From Macrotrachela quadricornifera (Eukaryota > Rotifera > Eurotatoria > Philodinida > Philodinidae): DNA of 64,000 nt. The stretch spans positions 1,790,636 through 1,854,635 of the forward strand of contig JAJEKB010021193.1 of the NCBI GenBank assembly GCA_022393335.1. The letters are read 5' to 3'. Shown here in pieces: positions 11,500-25,095 of the stretch. The position numbers and the translations under genes are program-made. Under the pieces are notes generated by a model. That model had not been told where the DNA came from. It made no database searches and was given only the letters and a program-made list of their open reading frames with translations. Position 1 is the first letter of the stretch; every line of letters begins with the position of its first letter.

Positions 11500-13085
11500 A
11501 GTCGAAGTATTGGTAAAGGACTAGAATCACTCACTTTTTTATCATTCTTGATGGAAAAGCTGTACGGATCTTTACTGAGTGGTTAAAAAGACATATGTCA
11601 AAACAACTTGTCCGCCTAACATGATACTTTGAACATGAAGTGTTTTTTCAAAACTCTCTAATAAATATTTATACCATACTGTGGACAATATCCGAAAATG
11701 TTAGGTATATGCAAAGCAAAATTTTTTAACAATATTTTATAGATCATTCGATAGAGAATTTCATGGCGAGCAAGAATATATGTTTTGTGAAAATTTTTGA
11801 GGCTTCTTTACATTTAAAAAATCGAAAAAAAATCGATTTTTCGCCAACTTTTTATAAAATTGAGATTTTCAAGTTTCGTACGAGCTTGGATTATTCAAAC
11901 TGCCATATTTTGTTCAGCTTTGAAAACTGAATTAGGAAGCGATCTATAAGCCGTTTCAGACCTAAACGCTAATCCGGTTCTTTTCATGGAATAAATATAG
12001 TTTATTTTATATTTGTGGAACATTGGGACATCGACCAATATAGTAGATTTAAATAAAAAATTTTATTTTTTTTATTTATTTGATTTATTTATTTGATTTA
12101 TTTATTTTTGATGAATGGGGCATCGGGACATTCAGGAATATATTTATTTTATATAATAAATTTTGTTTTTATTTGTGTTAGTTCTTTTCATAAGCGGGAC
12201 ATCGGGTCTGTGAGTCTTTCGTTCTACTTATATTAATAGGCTTCAACTTCCATTTATAACGGAAGTTAAATAAATAAGGAACTCAGGGATTGAATCTTGT
12301 TTTACAAAATGAGAGCTCACTATAAACAGCTTACTTGGTCTGGCTATTGGAAGATTGGAAAAAATAATCAATAGGTCTACTAACCAAAATGAGTTTTATT
12401 TGTTAACGAATAATACAAATAACAAATAATAATAGTGAAGAGAAAACGATGGTGATACATGAAATAAAAGAAGGATTGATAACAAGAGACAGAGATGCAA
12501 AGAAAAACAGAAAAAACAATAAGAAAGAAGATAATAACAGCAAAATCAGTCAACCATGACCAAAGATCAAAGAAGCCGACCTCAGAGAGAAACAAAGATA
12601 AGAGAATAATAATATAAAGAATAGTTAGTGTCAATGAGCACCATCTGTTGACGCTAACAGAAACATACATTTAGAGCTACAATTTTCCGTATTCTAATTC
12701 CATAGTAAACAAAGATCGACTTTTTTGTCTAAATGGTCTCAGCTCTTGTTTGAAACAGAAAAGCACTATATAATGACGCATCAATCTCATTTATATCTAT
12801 GCTTGCATGTTCCTGAATATCAAGCCAAATCACCAACAATTTTTGCTGATTCTATTTAATCTTGTTCTCATGACTGTTTTTCAAAAGAAAAGCGCTTAGT
12901 TTGAAGGCTTTCTGGGGTAAAAAACCTGAAAAAATGAGACGAACTTTGAAAATTTAAACCGGTAAACGACCAATGCCAACTGAATCTGATCAAATCGATA
13001 CGTATTTGCCAATCCAGTTGTGGCTGTGATCCAGACTGAAGCTAAATTGCCACTGAATCATTATTCACTAGATCTAAACCAATAT
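11500..13085. other. AT-rich DNA with simple repeats, no gene seen
   Basis: Contains a TTTA/TTGATTTA tract at 12056-12115 and scattered GGGACATCGG-type words that also occur near 63900. The hydrophobic minus-strand ORF at 12380-12670 is compositionally biased and unsupported. Confidence 0.4.
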
Positions 13086-13089
13086 TACC

Positions 13090-13953
13090 AGTATATTTTT
13101 AGCTTGCTCCTTCATGATCAACGTTCCACTTACACGATCTGGGAAAGTGTGGCGATGAAATTCACTGATATCCATTGAACCGAGTATCCTCAGATCTTTG
13201 CTCTTATGAACTAATATGGTATTGATATTATTGCCGGCCGTTACAATCATAGTGACCGCTTTTCTAACTCAACATTCTGAGATCGAAATCACTGTCGCTC
13301 ACATTGTACATAATAATTATGTTGTTGTCATTTCTTTCTTTTTAGTTTTTTCGTTCTCTAGATAAAAAATATGTTGTTGGTAACTGAATTTCAATAATGT
13401 GTTGCATTGTGTTTTTCTCGAATTATGATTGGTCACTATCTTGGAATATTCGTAATCGATCAATGCCATGAATATTTCTTGAAGTGGGGAAAAAGTAACG
13501 ACTGAGAGAGTGAAACTTTCTATTTTTACTTTACTTACGCAGCGATGATGGCATGCGCACGAGTCTATTTTCTCTGTACTCTCAGGTAGATTAACTGTTT
13601 TCAATTCTCAATCTAATGATTCTTTTACATTAGATGAATATTTCACTGCGAATATCGAAGAACAAATTTTTCGCTGTGTTCTAACAAAAAATAAAAACGT
13701 CATTTCAGTGACTGAATTTTTTAAAATAAAGGAAAACTTATTGTATCGTTTCAACTCTGATCGAATAATTTCATTTGATATTTGTGTCGGCTGCATGGTT
13801 GCGATAAGTTAAATGGTAGAGAAAACTGCCATCCTTTGAAAATATAACATAATCAATATTTTGCGAATAGATCTTAAGGTCACATCGTTTAATCGAACGA
13901 AAACAAACAGTGCCATCTCCAATAGATAAGTACCCGTCTGTATAATCAGACAA
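13090..13953 (-). other. Possible exons of an unrecognised, perhaps decayed gene
   Basis: Minus-strand pieces have gene-like composition. One encodes GYLSIGDGTVCFRSIK through FSKDGSFLYHL (about 13940-13790). Another encodes VTAGNNINTILVHKSKDL through HRHTFPDR (about 13240-13140) and ends at a good donor (CGT then GTAAGTGG). Both resemble beta-propeller repeats in pattern. The frames between them do not join cleanly, so this may be a pseudogene or chance. Weak evidence. Confidence 0.25.
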
Positions 13954-14389
13954 TTTCTCTCAATCAAAAACATCTTCTTGATCTCTCATAACATTCATTT
14001 TCTTTTCTTTTTGGGATCATCGATGATCTTTTTATTGAGATGTTCAACGATTAGAGAAAATGCCAACTTCAATCGACAAAATTTCACTTTCATTATTCAA
14101 CATAAATGCAACTATAATTATCTGAAAAGCATACTCAACGTACTAAAAATAAATATCAATAGATTCATATACATAAATTCTCAATAGAAAATTCTCCTAC
14201 ATTATTCTGTCGACAAACATCACTTTATCATCTCAATATAAATGTAGTCATGATTAATTGACAATGTATGCATTAGACTCCATCTAAAGATTTAAGCGCA
14301 ACTGATGTTTATCATCTATTGGAACATTCATTTATATATTTTCACCATAGAACATTTCCTTCACTTCGTAAAAATCAAATGAAACAATT

Positions 14390-17300
14390 TTATTTCAATC
14401 TAGCTGAAACACGTCGAACGTCTTGCTCGATATGAATAACATTAGGATGTGCAGGAGGCAATTTTTGCCGATAGATGGTAATTGCTTTTTCATAAAACGA
14501 TAATGCTTCTCGGAAATTACCTTTCTGCTCATGAACAAGACCAATACTCGCGAATGTAGCTGCAATATGTGGATGTTGAGAAGGTAGAGACTTTTCGAAA
14601 ATTTTGAGTGACAATCGATAATGCTCTAATGCGAGGTCATACTCGCCGAGAGAATAATGAACATTAGCAATATTGTGGTGTGATTTACCCAAGTCAGGAT
14701 GATCACGAGGGAGATGATTCTGAGAGATGACTAAGTCCTTCTTGTAGAACCACAGTGCTTTCGGATAGTTCTTCTGTAGTTTATAGATAATACCAATGTT
14801 ATTGAAACACACAGCTACAAGTGGATGATTCTCACCGAACGCATGCTTCCAAATCCTCCATGCGTCCTTGTACGATTCCAGTGCTTGTTTGAAATCGCCT
14901 TTCTTTCGATGAACATTGGCAATACTCTTGTGGCTATGTCCAAGACTAGGATCATTTGATTTTAATGTCTGCATCTTAATTTCCAATGATTTACGATGCC
15001 ATTTGAGACTCAAATCGCAATCGCCTTTATCGTAAGCCACATCGCCGAGTCCCCAATAGCAATGAGCGATGTCTCCATGATCAGAAGGTAATTCCTGAAG
15101 ATATTTATGATAGTATTTCTCGGCATCATCGAATTTGCCCATCTTATGAAGTATGGCGCTAAATGAGTATAGACTCGTTTCTCCATCACCCGCTAATTCT
15201 TTTTTCATGTGACAAAAAATCTCCTTTAAATCGTGATCACTGTCACTACACAACGTCATTCGAATAATCCAAACTCGATCTTCAATCTCAAAAATCTTGT
15301 TGAGACGAAAGATCGATCCCACCATCATTAATACCTCTTCCTCTTTGGGATAGTAACTGAGTGAAGTGATGTTGGCAAACGGTTTAATATCTTTGAGTCG
15401 AGGATCGGCCTCAATTTCAAATAATACTCGTTGTATATCATCATTGAAATTAGACGAGTGAAGAAAGGCAAGAGCTCGTTTACGATTAATACTTGTCGAA
15501 AGAAATGAATTCATTGAAATGAGTTCTCCAATCGAATTTCTCAGTATTTGTAGTTCTTCATTGGCCATCAATTGACCACGATAGAGACGAACGGGTGATA
15601 GACATCGATGTTGATGGAGTTGTCGTTCAATGTCACGAATAAAGAATCGAAATAAAAAAAGTACATCAATATTTTGAACACGAAGAGCTTTGTTTAATAG
15701 TCGATAAAGAAATGATTCTCTTGTGTACCACCATATTGATCGATCGGATGAATAATTTTGCTGAAACTCACGAACAATTGTTAATTGAGCATTGTTGCCT
15801 TGATACTCTTTTTGACAAAAATGACTAAGTTCATTTTTATCGGTCGAAGTCGATTTCATTCGAAGAAGACAATCAATAAGCAGTTGTGAATGAACGAATT
15901 GGCCATTGAGTCCAGTTGACGATTGTCCTTGACCAGCATTTGTATTGAAAATATTTATTATAATTGGTTCATCGACTTTGTTTTGGACTTGTCCTTTTTG
16001 ATCAGATTGAATCTGAGCTATGAGTTTATCTAGTTGACCAATAACGCCTTTTACCTAAAATACACAACATCATTTGGTCGACCGAAAGTGTTTCTATTCA
16101 AAAAAGTTGCTGAAAGAGACGAACATTGCATGATAATCAATTGTTTAATATAAATGTAATAGACTTTTCGTTTAGGATGATAATATTTTTGGTCACCAAG
16201 AAAAAATGCTTTTGATTAACAAATTTTCCAGGATGCATTTTACATTTTTTTTCACAATTGAGCATAATGTAATCCACAAAGCAAACAATATTTTTATAGT
16301 TTCCATTATATCTATTCGCTATTAAAGCTAGGACGAAAGGTTAATCGAATCATCCAGGAGTGAGTAGTGTTCGAAGTTTCTTTCGCTTAGTTGATTTCAT
16401 CTGAACATGGCATCTGTCCATGTATGCCAATATAGCGAACATCTGAAGATGATGATGACTGTGTGAAGCTTGGTTCATCTACTTTTGTAAATAAGATCAG
16501 ATGATGCAATTACGTCCACGTCACATTGCCAAGTGTACATAGGTTACCTTAGGATGGTGAAAAATTGACGTTTTTCATAGCCGAATAGTACACATGGAGA
16601 TGTGGGAACGGCTCAAATGCTGCATGACTGGTAAATATGTTTTAAATAGACAAAAGCAACACACCCTGGTATGTGAGGCAGTAAAAGCAGAGCATATCTG
16701 TTTGCTGAGCCTGACTGCTGTGGCTGAACGATAAAGTTGTTCGTTATGTGTTCTCAAGATACTGTGTAAGAGATTCTTCGCCACTTAGTTATTGAATGAC
16801 CTTGGAGAAGTCACTAATACCTCTGTGCTTCAGATCATCCGTTCGATAGCATACTGGCTACAGAAAATGGAAGAGCTAATGAATAGGATCTACGTAATCC
16901 CGTGAAAATTGCAACTTGGAACGTCCTCACCCTCAGTAAAACCGGTTACCAAGTAATTCTCTTCTGGTAAGTGACTCGTCTCAATATCAACATCGTCAGA
17001 ATCATGAAGGCAAGAATTACTGACTACGGCTCGTGCGAGATGAAAGAATCCAACATGCTCTACTTTGGTTATTCAGTCCATACACGCGGCGTCACGCTTC
17101 TTCTACGAAAACAGGTTAAACGTTTCCTAAAGTCATTATCACCAATATCCCTACGCCTTCTAACAGCTCGTTTGAGGCATCAACACGAGCACTTGTCCGT
17201 TGTTGTTGCCTGTTTTCCCACAGAAGAATGTTTGTTATAAGACAAAGACAGCTTCTACGATTAACTATATGCCATCATGAACACTATCCCACCGCATGGT

Positions 17301-20267
17301 CAACTTGTCTTACTTGATAACTACAACGCTGTTACTGGAATGTCTCGACTCCCATTCGAAGAAGTCCTAGCTAATTTTGGCTCTGGCACACCTAAGGACA
17401 ACTTTCAGCGGCTTTTCACTCTCGGCTCCCAATTCGAGCATCGCAACATTCATTGTCTCACATAGATATCTAATGGTAGTCGTACCAAAAAGAAAATCTA
17501 CAATATCATTACGAGAGACAATATTATTCACGCCATGTGGAGTATATCGTGGCGCAGAATGGTCGGCCAATATTGGCTATTGGCTGTTAGTCGCCAGAAT
17601 GAAGATTCGGCTCTCCAACACACAGAAGGCAATAACCAACTTCATCAATTACGACATCCACCAATTAATTAAAAACCTAGCCATTACGCAGCGTTTCTCT
17701 ATCACCATAACCAATGAGTTCGCACCCTTTATTTCCTCAAGGTTATATCGAACAAGAGTGATCCGCTATCAATTTCGCACTCTACGAATCAGCTAATGGG
17801 ATGGTAGGCAGAAAACTACTGGCTCTAAGCCTTGGCTCTCGCACGAGACTTATTACATCGTACAAAAGAAATCTGGGGCCAGAAAAAAGTGTAACAATCG
17901 AGAACGTAACCAGTTAAAAAAATATTCGACAAGAAGGCACTGGAGGATAGAAAGAGCTTCTGTAACAATATCACTGATGAAGTAGAGCAAGACCTTGCTT
18001 GCAACGATCTTAAAACCGCTTACCGAACAATCCAAGTCCTCAATGACTCTACTAAATCCAATCACTATGACGTACCGAACAATGACTCTGCTGGCTCTGC
18101 ATGTAAATCAGAAGATGCGATCTTGTAATGCTAAGCTGATTATTATGAAAACTCCATGAACCATTCTGTTCCGTCAAATTACCAGGAACTCAACGATATC
18201 GCGACTTATGCACTGCTAGATCCTGATATCAAAGATGATGCTCCTTCTCTGGTCAAATTCAAGATCGCTATTCAAAAATTGAAAATTGATCGTCCAGTCG
18301 GTTCTGACAATATCCTCACCGAGCGATTCAAATGTGCCATCCAGCCGATGAACACAGTAACTACCATCCAATTACACTTCTATTGGTTTCAGGCAAGGTT
18401 TTCGCTCGTGCTCTACTCGCTCATCTCGAACCTTTGCTATGCAACAAATGTTGACTACAGCAACCGGGGTTTGCGAACGGCCGCTCTATTTTAGATACTA
18501 TTCTCGCTCTTAGACTACTTAGAGAATTACACCGCAAATTCCAGAGAATCCTGGATGTCGCTTATATCGGCTTAAAACTAGCATTCGACTCTGGATATAA
18601 ATCCGCTTCGTGAAAAGCACTGCAATCTCTTGCAATACCGAAGGTCCTACTAGATCTCACTCAGGAACTACACAATGGTATCATGACAAGGGCATCACTT
18701 GGTCAATGGTTGCCTTCTCAATTTAAAACTTCATCTGGTGTAAGGCCAGAATGTGGTTTGGCATCTATTCTTTTCTGCAGTGCCATAGACTCTATCATGA
18801 AACGAGTATTGGAAAAAAAATGGCATACAGGCTGGTTCTTCACTCTTTACCGATATCAACAGGTCGATGGCGCCGCACTTCTCGTCAATAAGCAAGAAAA
18901 CTACGAGAGGACAGTGAGAACTATGGAGGATGAAGTCTCTAAATTCGGTCTTCATGTATCATGGGCTAAAACCAAGGAAAAGGACCTTGGATACGATCCG
19001 CTTGACACCTTCATCGTCATCAATAACACAACGGTCGAAGTCGTAATTGAATTCGCCTACCTCGGTAGCATGCAATCCAGCTACTCCAGCTCGGTCTCAG
19101 AATGGTAGCGTCGAATCGGGCAGTCAACTTCAACCATTAAGTATCTCTCACGCATTTGAGATAAGAGAAAGCTCAGTCTTTGAACGAAGATTCGTATCTA
19201 CTTCACCTGCTTACTGCCATTTCAGCTTTGTAGGTCCAAGTCTTGGACACTTTCTCAGACTTACTGGGACAAGCATCAGGCATTTCATATGCGCTGCCAG
19301 CGGCGAATCATACGAATCTAATGGAATGACTACGTATCAAATATCAGGATCAACGAACTCACTGGCATGCAAGATTTTCATACTATCATCTGGCAATGCA
19401 GACTAACTTTATTTGGACACATGGGCATATTGTCAGACTTCCAAACACCACTCCTGCCTATTAACGCTCATCATCAGTTATTAGATGAAGGACGACATAA
19501 AGCCAAGTCTCCAATGGAAACGATCACGAAACAGGCCTCACACTACTTGGGACTTTCAGATCAGCCGTGAAACTAAAATCTCGGTGACGCAAGTACTACA
19601 GCTGGCCTAACGTTTTTTAGGACACTCTTTTGATATTCTTTCACTTCGTGATTAATTATGTGTCTATTTCTTATTTGATAACAGCTAAATATTCTTCTAA
19701 ACCATAAAATGTTTACACAAGTTAATTTTGATGCAAATATCATGAAAAAAAACTAGATAAGGAAATATTACAACGCTTAAAAAATTTGGTAATCAACACT
19801 ATCTTTTTTGGTGATCAAAAGTACATTTACTCTTTCATTTAATCTGTTTGAGAGCCGTGAAATGTAAGAAAGTGAAAGATATAAAGCTATTTCTATAAAT
19901 TGAAAGATGTTTCCTGTTCGAGAGTTAAACTCATCGGTTTGAAGAATGTGACTGAATTTACCTTATTACAATGATTAGCCCATAGTTGATTTTTCTCTTT
20001 GTCCATGCAATAGACATAAATTGAAGAGATTTGTCGAAGTTGATGAATTCGAGGAACAAGTTGTTGACCCAAACGACCACTAACAATCAAGATAATTCGA
20101 TCTTGTGGAGAAACGGATCGAATACGTTTTTCACATTGACCACTTTGTTGAAATACTTCTACTTGATTGATTGAAGATCGAAGCTTTTGTTGGGCATCAG
20201 AATTTTCCTGAGAGTTAACCAATGCATCTAGCCAAAGGAGAGAATACGTTTCGAGATTTTTTGCCAT
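14390..20267 (-). CDS. Arginine ADP-ribosyltransferase fused to tetratricopeptide repeats
   Basis: Two exons: 20267-19962 (102 residues) and 16054-14390 (554 residues), joined at AAG/GTAAAT..TTTTAG/GTA in phase 0, total 656 residues. The N-terminal region (ILIVSGRLGQQLVPRIH; FVHSQLLIDCLLRM) is one I associate with bdelloid proteins. The ART domain of the R-S-E type has Arg in LYRGQ (about 261), STS (288-290) and E-x-E within KEEEVLM (340/342), so the NAD-binding and catalytic signature is intact. From about residue 395 come roughly six 42-residue TPRs of the kinesin-light-chain style. Expected activity is mono-ADP-ribosylation of arginine in partners bound by the TPRs; targets are unknown. 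ATG at 20267 is chosen because an in-frame stop lies just upstream. The 3.9-kb intron holds a dead LINE on the opposite strand. Confidence 0.85.
16890..19570 (+). mobile_element. Dead non-LTR retrotransposon inside the ART-TPR intron
   Basis: Broken frames on the strand opposite to the host gene. They start with a piece like ATWNVLTLSKTGYQ (about 16905), then an endonuclease piece around NYNAVTGMSRLPFE (about 17320) with SGTPKDNFQRL. RT pieces include GVRPECGLASILFCSAID, FGLHVSWAKTKEKDLGYDP and INNTTVEVVIEFAYLGS (18740-19070). A C-terminal piece RLTLFGHMG lies at about 19395. The wording of these motifs fits a CR1/Jockey-type LINE distinct from the BovB-like one at 3640. Many stops; not functional. 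Confidence 0.7.
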
Positions 20268-20850
20268 TTCTTCTATCGTCAACTGTTGAGCAGTTGATCA
20301 AACAGAAGAAAAAACAACAAATTTCGCCGCCTTTTGTAAGTAATTCAAATTTCTTTTTCTTTGTCCGCCACAGTGGCGTAGACAAATCAAATTCGACGAA
20401 AAGAAAAATTACCGTTCGTGTAATGTGAGACATCATAAAAAGCACATCCAAGACAACTGCTCCACGACACCCGCTCCTCAGCGACAGTTGCTCTCCAAAC
20501 AGTTGCCATCAAAGACACTTGACGTTGAGCTATGCTTTTTTTGTTGACAAATTGGAGATCATTTTTGAAGACTGAAAAACAAATGAAATTAAGAAGAGAA
20601 TGAGAGGATTATAAATTCATATAGAATGTAAAGACGCAGAGAAGTTCATGAATTAATTTAAAATTTATTGGTAATTTTACTGAATTTTAATTATAGTTCG
20701 AAGTAGAAACATATGAGTAGAAATACATTCAAGAAAACAGAACAAACAAGCTAGAAAAATACAATAAATCGACATGATAATTATCATCATCTAAATAAAA
20801 AGAATAGAATGACCATGTTCTTTTCTTTTTCATATTTTCTCTTAATTATA

Positions 20851-21550
20851 CCGGCTGTCCCAAAAGTCATATTCATTTAAGAAATGCGTATAACAATATA
20901 ACTGAATAAGCTTAACTCTCATATTTTTTTTATTTGGAAGAAGAGAGTGTAAAGCTTTTTTTGCTCGAAGCAAAATTCATGAATACTGTAGACACTGTAT
21001 CAGTTCTGGCTGTGATAGAAAAAGTTACAATTTTTCTAATAGCAGAGAGCAATATGTAGTATTTTTTTGTATATTTTTTCTATATTATCATAATTACGAA
21101 CTTTGAACGATTACAATCTTATACAAATGCTTTACTAGCATTCGTTCTGATATAGTCTTATAGAAATGATGAAATTATGTAATATAAGTATAATGACAAT
21201 AAAAATTATGAAACCATTCTGCATCTTCATTTCACGAGGTATTTAAGTTTTGGCTTTCTCAGCAGCAAACTACTCTTCACAATGTATCAGCTACACAATT
21301 CTCTCAACAAATACCAAACAAAATGACTATAAAGCATTTTCAAAAGATTTCAATCATTCAAAGTTCATAATTATGATAAAATGGAAATAAATATACAAAA
21401 AAATGCCGTATACTGTTCTTTGCTATTAGAAAAATACTAACTTTTTCTATCACAGTCAGAAGTGACCAGATAAAAAATTTGAGAGTAAAGCTTGTTTGAT
21501 TATAGGATTATACCCATTTTTTAAGTGGACATGACTTTTGGAACGTCCTG
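20851..21550. mobile_element. Mariner-type non-autonomous element (MITE)
   Basis: The left end CCGGCTGTCCCAAAAGTCAT and the right end ATGACTTTTGGAACGTCCTG are near-inverted copies, and both are flanked by TA. Internal inverted segments (AGAAAAAGTTAC.. against ..CTAACTTTTTCT) give a foldback shape. No transposase frame. The end sequence resembles mariner-family termini. Confidence 0.7.
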
Positions 21551-22189
21551 TATATTTGATCCAGTATTTTTACAGCATAACTAATTCATAAATTTTATCA
21601 AAAGACAAATCAATCAAGTACACTTAATATGTTGAAAATGTCATGCTTTAACTTTATTCTTCTAACTTATGAAAATTCTATTTACTATTGTTGAAAAACA
21701 AACTTCATTGGAGAACAAGCGTCTGGAGATCAAGTGTCCGGAGAACAGCTGCCGTTCGTGACAAGTATCGCGGAAGTAACTGTTTGGGATACACCCTTCG
21801 TGTTGCTGTGATGTGGTACTGTAGCAGCAAGGTATATTATGTCAATAATGACAAAGCATCAATGTGCACATTACTATGGCAACAGGAAAAAAGTGCAGTC
21901 TTTTATTTTTGAGAAAGTAAAAGAAAATAGTTGTTGACGTACGTATTTTATGCTTGCTTCTGATGGTGATAATGACTATTTTCGAAAAAGAGAAGACTTT
22001 TACGCACACAGATGAGCAGAAAAAGAAGAAAGATCGATTGTTTAACTGATAGTAAATAATCAGTTGAATATTGTTTGAAAAGGAAGTTTTGTTTCATACT
22101 CGACAATTGACTCGAAGACTGAATTAAGTGAGACAATGTCGTTGGTTAAAGCTGAAAACTGTAGGTATCTAGATGAGTTTGCTGAGGGC

Positions 22190-22389
22190 AAGGCGGAAAC
22201 GGTGGATTCTCAAGATTCCGAATCCATGGGAGTACAACGGGAATCCTTGAAATCCCAGGAGTACGATGTATCCTATAGGGCTATCCATAAGTTCTCATGA
22301 GCTATTCTATGGAGGTATCCGTAGATCTTCATGGCCTATCTCATGGGGATACTGTAAGCCTACAAGGGCTATCCAACGAAGGTACGTAT
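22190..22389. repeat. Short degenerate minisatellite
   Basis: Imperfect units of about 35 bp built on GGCTATCCATAAGTTCTCAT and ATGGAGGTATCCGTAGATC. It ends where the putative hAT-type element begins. Confidence 0.5.
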
Positions 22390-23347
22390 TAGGCATGGGA
22401 CAATACCGATACCAATGGTATCGAGATATTTGTATTGACTGACACTGAGACGTTAATGTCTTGATATTGACTGTTATTGACATTGATTCGAAAAATAAGA
22501 ATGTACGAGCCATTTATCAAACTTTTCGAATTTTTTTTCTTCTGAGACTTCCTAGGGAAGCCTAATTTTGATAAAAAAACGATATTCTATAAAGTTTGAT
22601 CACAGGTTTTCCAGAAGGAGTGACAAGAATTTATGAGCCATTTATCAAAATTTTCAAAATTTCTTTTCCGTGTAGGAACTTAGGGAAATCTGAAATTCTT
22701 ATTCATCTTCTCGGGAGACTTTTGATGCAACTTTATAAATTATCGTTTTTTTACCGAAATTAGGTTTCCTTGGGAATCACAGGCCATGGTTCTCGATTGT
22801 TTTGAAATGTGGGATGGGTAAAAACTTTGGCAGAAAGTATCTTACTTGACTTTCTGGCAGAAATTAAACAAAAAATGGTTAATACAACGACTCTCTGTGA
22901 ACAAATACCATTTTTACTCGTCTTTCTGCCAGAAAAATAGCGAATCAAACCTGAAAACCTAGTTTCTGTCAAAATTTACCATGTAGTTTTTCAAAAATTT
23001 GGCAAAAAGTATTAGAAAGTTTCCCGGAAAGTCGGGCATATTTTCAAAATTTTGATGGGAGCTAGATCCTCCCAGCCCCTCCTCCCACTTAATCGAGAAC
23101 CCTACCGCAGCCAAAAAAATGTTTCAAAAATTTTGATAAATAGCTCGCAAACACTTGTTCCTCATCCCGGAAAACTGTTGGTCAAACTTTGTTAAATATC
23201 GTTTTTCTAATAAGAATTAGGATTTGCAGGAGGTTTACCAGAAAAAAAACAACTTTTAAATTGTGATAAATGGCTCGTCAATTCTGATTCCTCGGGTCAA
23301 TATCAAATGGTATTGGTATTGAAAGTATTAGTATTGTGACATGCCTA
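22390..23347. mobile_element. Putative hAT-type non-autonomous element
   Basis: The left terminus TAGGCATGGGACAATACC is mirrored on the right by GTATTGTGACATGCCTA with GGTATTGGTATTG just inside. The interior has further inverted words (CATTTATCAAA.TTTTC against AAATTTTGATAAATAGCTC) and no transposase. The ends resemble hAT tips, but I could not find a convincing 8-bp target duplication. Confidence 0.45.
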
Positions 23348-23949
23348 CTAGTGGAGATTTCGAGATATTATACGTACATTCGGAAAAGGAAACATGAGTC
23401 AAGGAAATAAAACGATCATGGATTCGGAGAACGAAATCCGCTGTTCCTCTCTTGAGTTTATCACTATTATTAATATCATTGTGATTTCCACTTTTCGACA
23501 AAAATTCTTCGTAAGCACGGTTCTTGTTTTGTTGATCTTCAAGTAAGTGAAAATAAAAATATTCGAAATAATCAAATTCTCATTTTCCATTGATTATAAA
23601 TCTACTCGTTCACTGTAATTTATTTTCGAAGGCTTTCTCAGGATATTTTTTTCGCTAATAAGCACATCTTGCCATGATGATAATAGTAAATTATATTTTC
23701 TTTGAATACAATAAATAATATAAGATTCTATAAATAATTAATAGATATTTTTATAAGAAAAGTTTTAAAATAACATTTTTTTTTCAGTTTTGATCTTCTC
23801 AATCTACACAAAAAGAAAGAGGCTCAAATGTATATTCCCTTGACTGTAGTAGGTCAGGGTCTAAATCCCAAAATTGTCGGTGTGTTTGTGGGTTTGTCCG
23901 CAGGGTCATAGGTCAAAAGAACATCCTCAACTGCTATACTATGGGGGTA

Positions 23950-24500
23950 CCCTTAGGTCCTCAGGCACTATACCTTGATGAAGAAAAACCGCCTCGAAAT
24001 CTGATTGGCTGAAAATGTAACTCGCTTATTTCATGGACAATCGTGGGAGATTCTATGAGGACTTTTGTAGAGCACCCTCGATAACCTCAAATTGGCCCGA
24101 GTAACCATGTGTTCCATCTTTATCTTAATGGGGAAAAACCGCCTCGAAATCTGATTGGTTGTTCCAAAAAAATTTCAGTCAATCAGATTTCGAGGCGGTT
24201 TTTCCCCATTAAGATAAAGATGGAACACATGGTTACTCGGGCCAATTTGAGGTTATCGAGGGTGCTCTACAAAAGTCCTCATAGAATCTCCCACGATTGT
24301 CCATGAAATAAGCGAGTTACATTTTCAGCCAATCAGATTTCGAGGCGGTTTTTCTTCATCAAGGTAAAAATGGAACACATGGTTATTCGGGCCAATTTGA
24401 GGTTATCGAAGGTGCTCTACAAAAGTCCTCATAGAATCTCCCACGATTGTCCATGAAATAAGCGAGTTACATTTTGCGGCCATCTGATTGGGCCATTTCT
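23950..24500. mobile_element. Foldback element, family B copy 2
   Basis: Near-perfect palindrome centred near 24177. AAAACCGCCTCGAAATCTGA reads into its complement TCAGATTTCGAGGCGGTTTT. As in copy 1, an arm unit is duplicated, so the same ~180-bp block occurs in tandem on the right side. The minus- and plus-strand ORFs here are by-products. Confidence 0.8.
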
Positions 24501-24589
24501 CGACTAATACAAAAGCGGATGCTGCGACCAGCACCTTACGATACGTACTTAGCTACTAGTAGAATAAATATATGATGCGATCCGTAAGT

Positions 24590-24915
24590 TTAGGACCCAA
24601 GAGTACTCCTACAGTATAGCAGTTGAGAATCCAAGGGTACCCCTATAGTATAGTAGATGAGGACCTAAGAGTACCCTCAGAGTATAGCAGAGGAGGACCC
24701 AAGAGTACCTCTATAGTATAGCACTTGAGGACTCAAGGGTACACCTATAGTATAGTAGATGAGGACTCAAGGGTACCTCCATAGTATAGCAGATCAGAAC
24801 CCAAGGGTACCCCTATAGTATGGCAGATGAGGACCTAAGGATATGCCCATAGGATAGCAGATGAGAACCCAAGGGTACCTCCATAGTATAGCAGATGAGG
24901 ACCCACGGTTACCGC
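24590..24915. repeat. Minisatellite, period about 34-35 bp
   Basis: About nine to ten units of the form TATAGTATAGCAGATGAGGA followed by CCCAAGGGTACCCC. One related unit precedes foldback family B at both loci (about 10515 and 23935), so the unit may be part of, or a preferred neighbour of, that element. Confidence 0.8.
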
Positions 24916-24949
24916 TTGATAGTTACCGTCTTGCAGTGATTATATAAAT

Positions 24950-25095
24950 AAAGTAGTTACGTAGTTACTTAGTTACAAGTAACTACGTAACTAAGTAGTT
25001 ACTATTTACAAGTGACTACGTAAATATGTAGTTACTATTTACAAGTAACGAAGTAACTATTGTAGTTACTTTACTTTAGTTACGTAACTACAAAG
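24950..25095. repeat. Short self-complementary repeats of GTAACTA words
   Basis: Alternating AGTTACGTAGTTACTTAG and ACTACGTAACTAAGTAG words form a locally palindromic tract. Confidence 0.6.

Noticed and set aside
12380..12670. Hydrophobic 96-residue ORF as a membrane protein
   Set aside because: Derived from an A-rich strand read in antisense; composition alone explains the hydrophobicity.
24590..24915. Regular ~35-bp repeats resembling a CRISPR array
   Set aside because: Units are contiguous and imperfect with no unique spacers, in a eukaryotic genome; this is a minisatellite.
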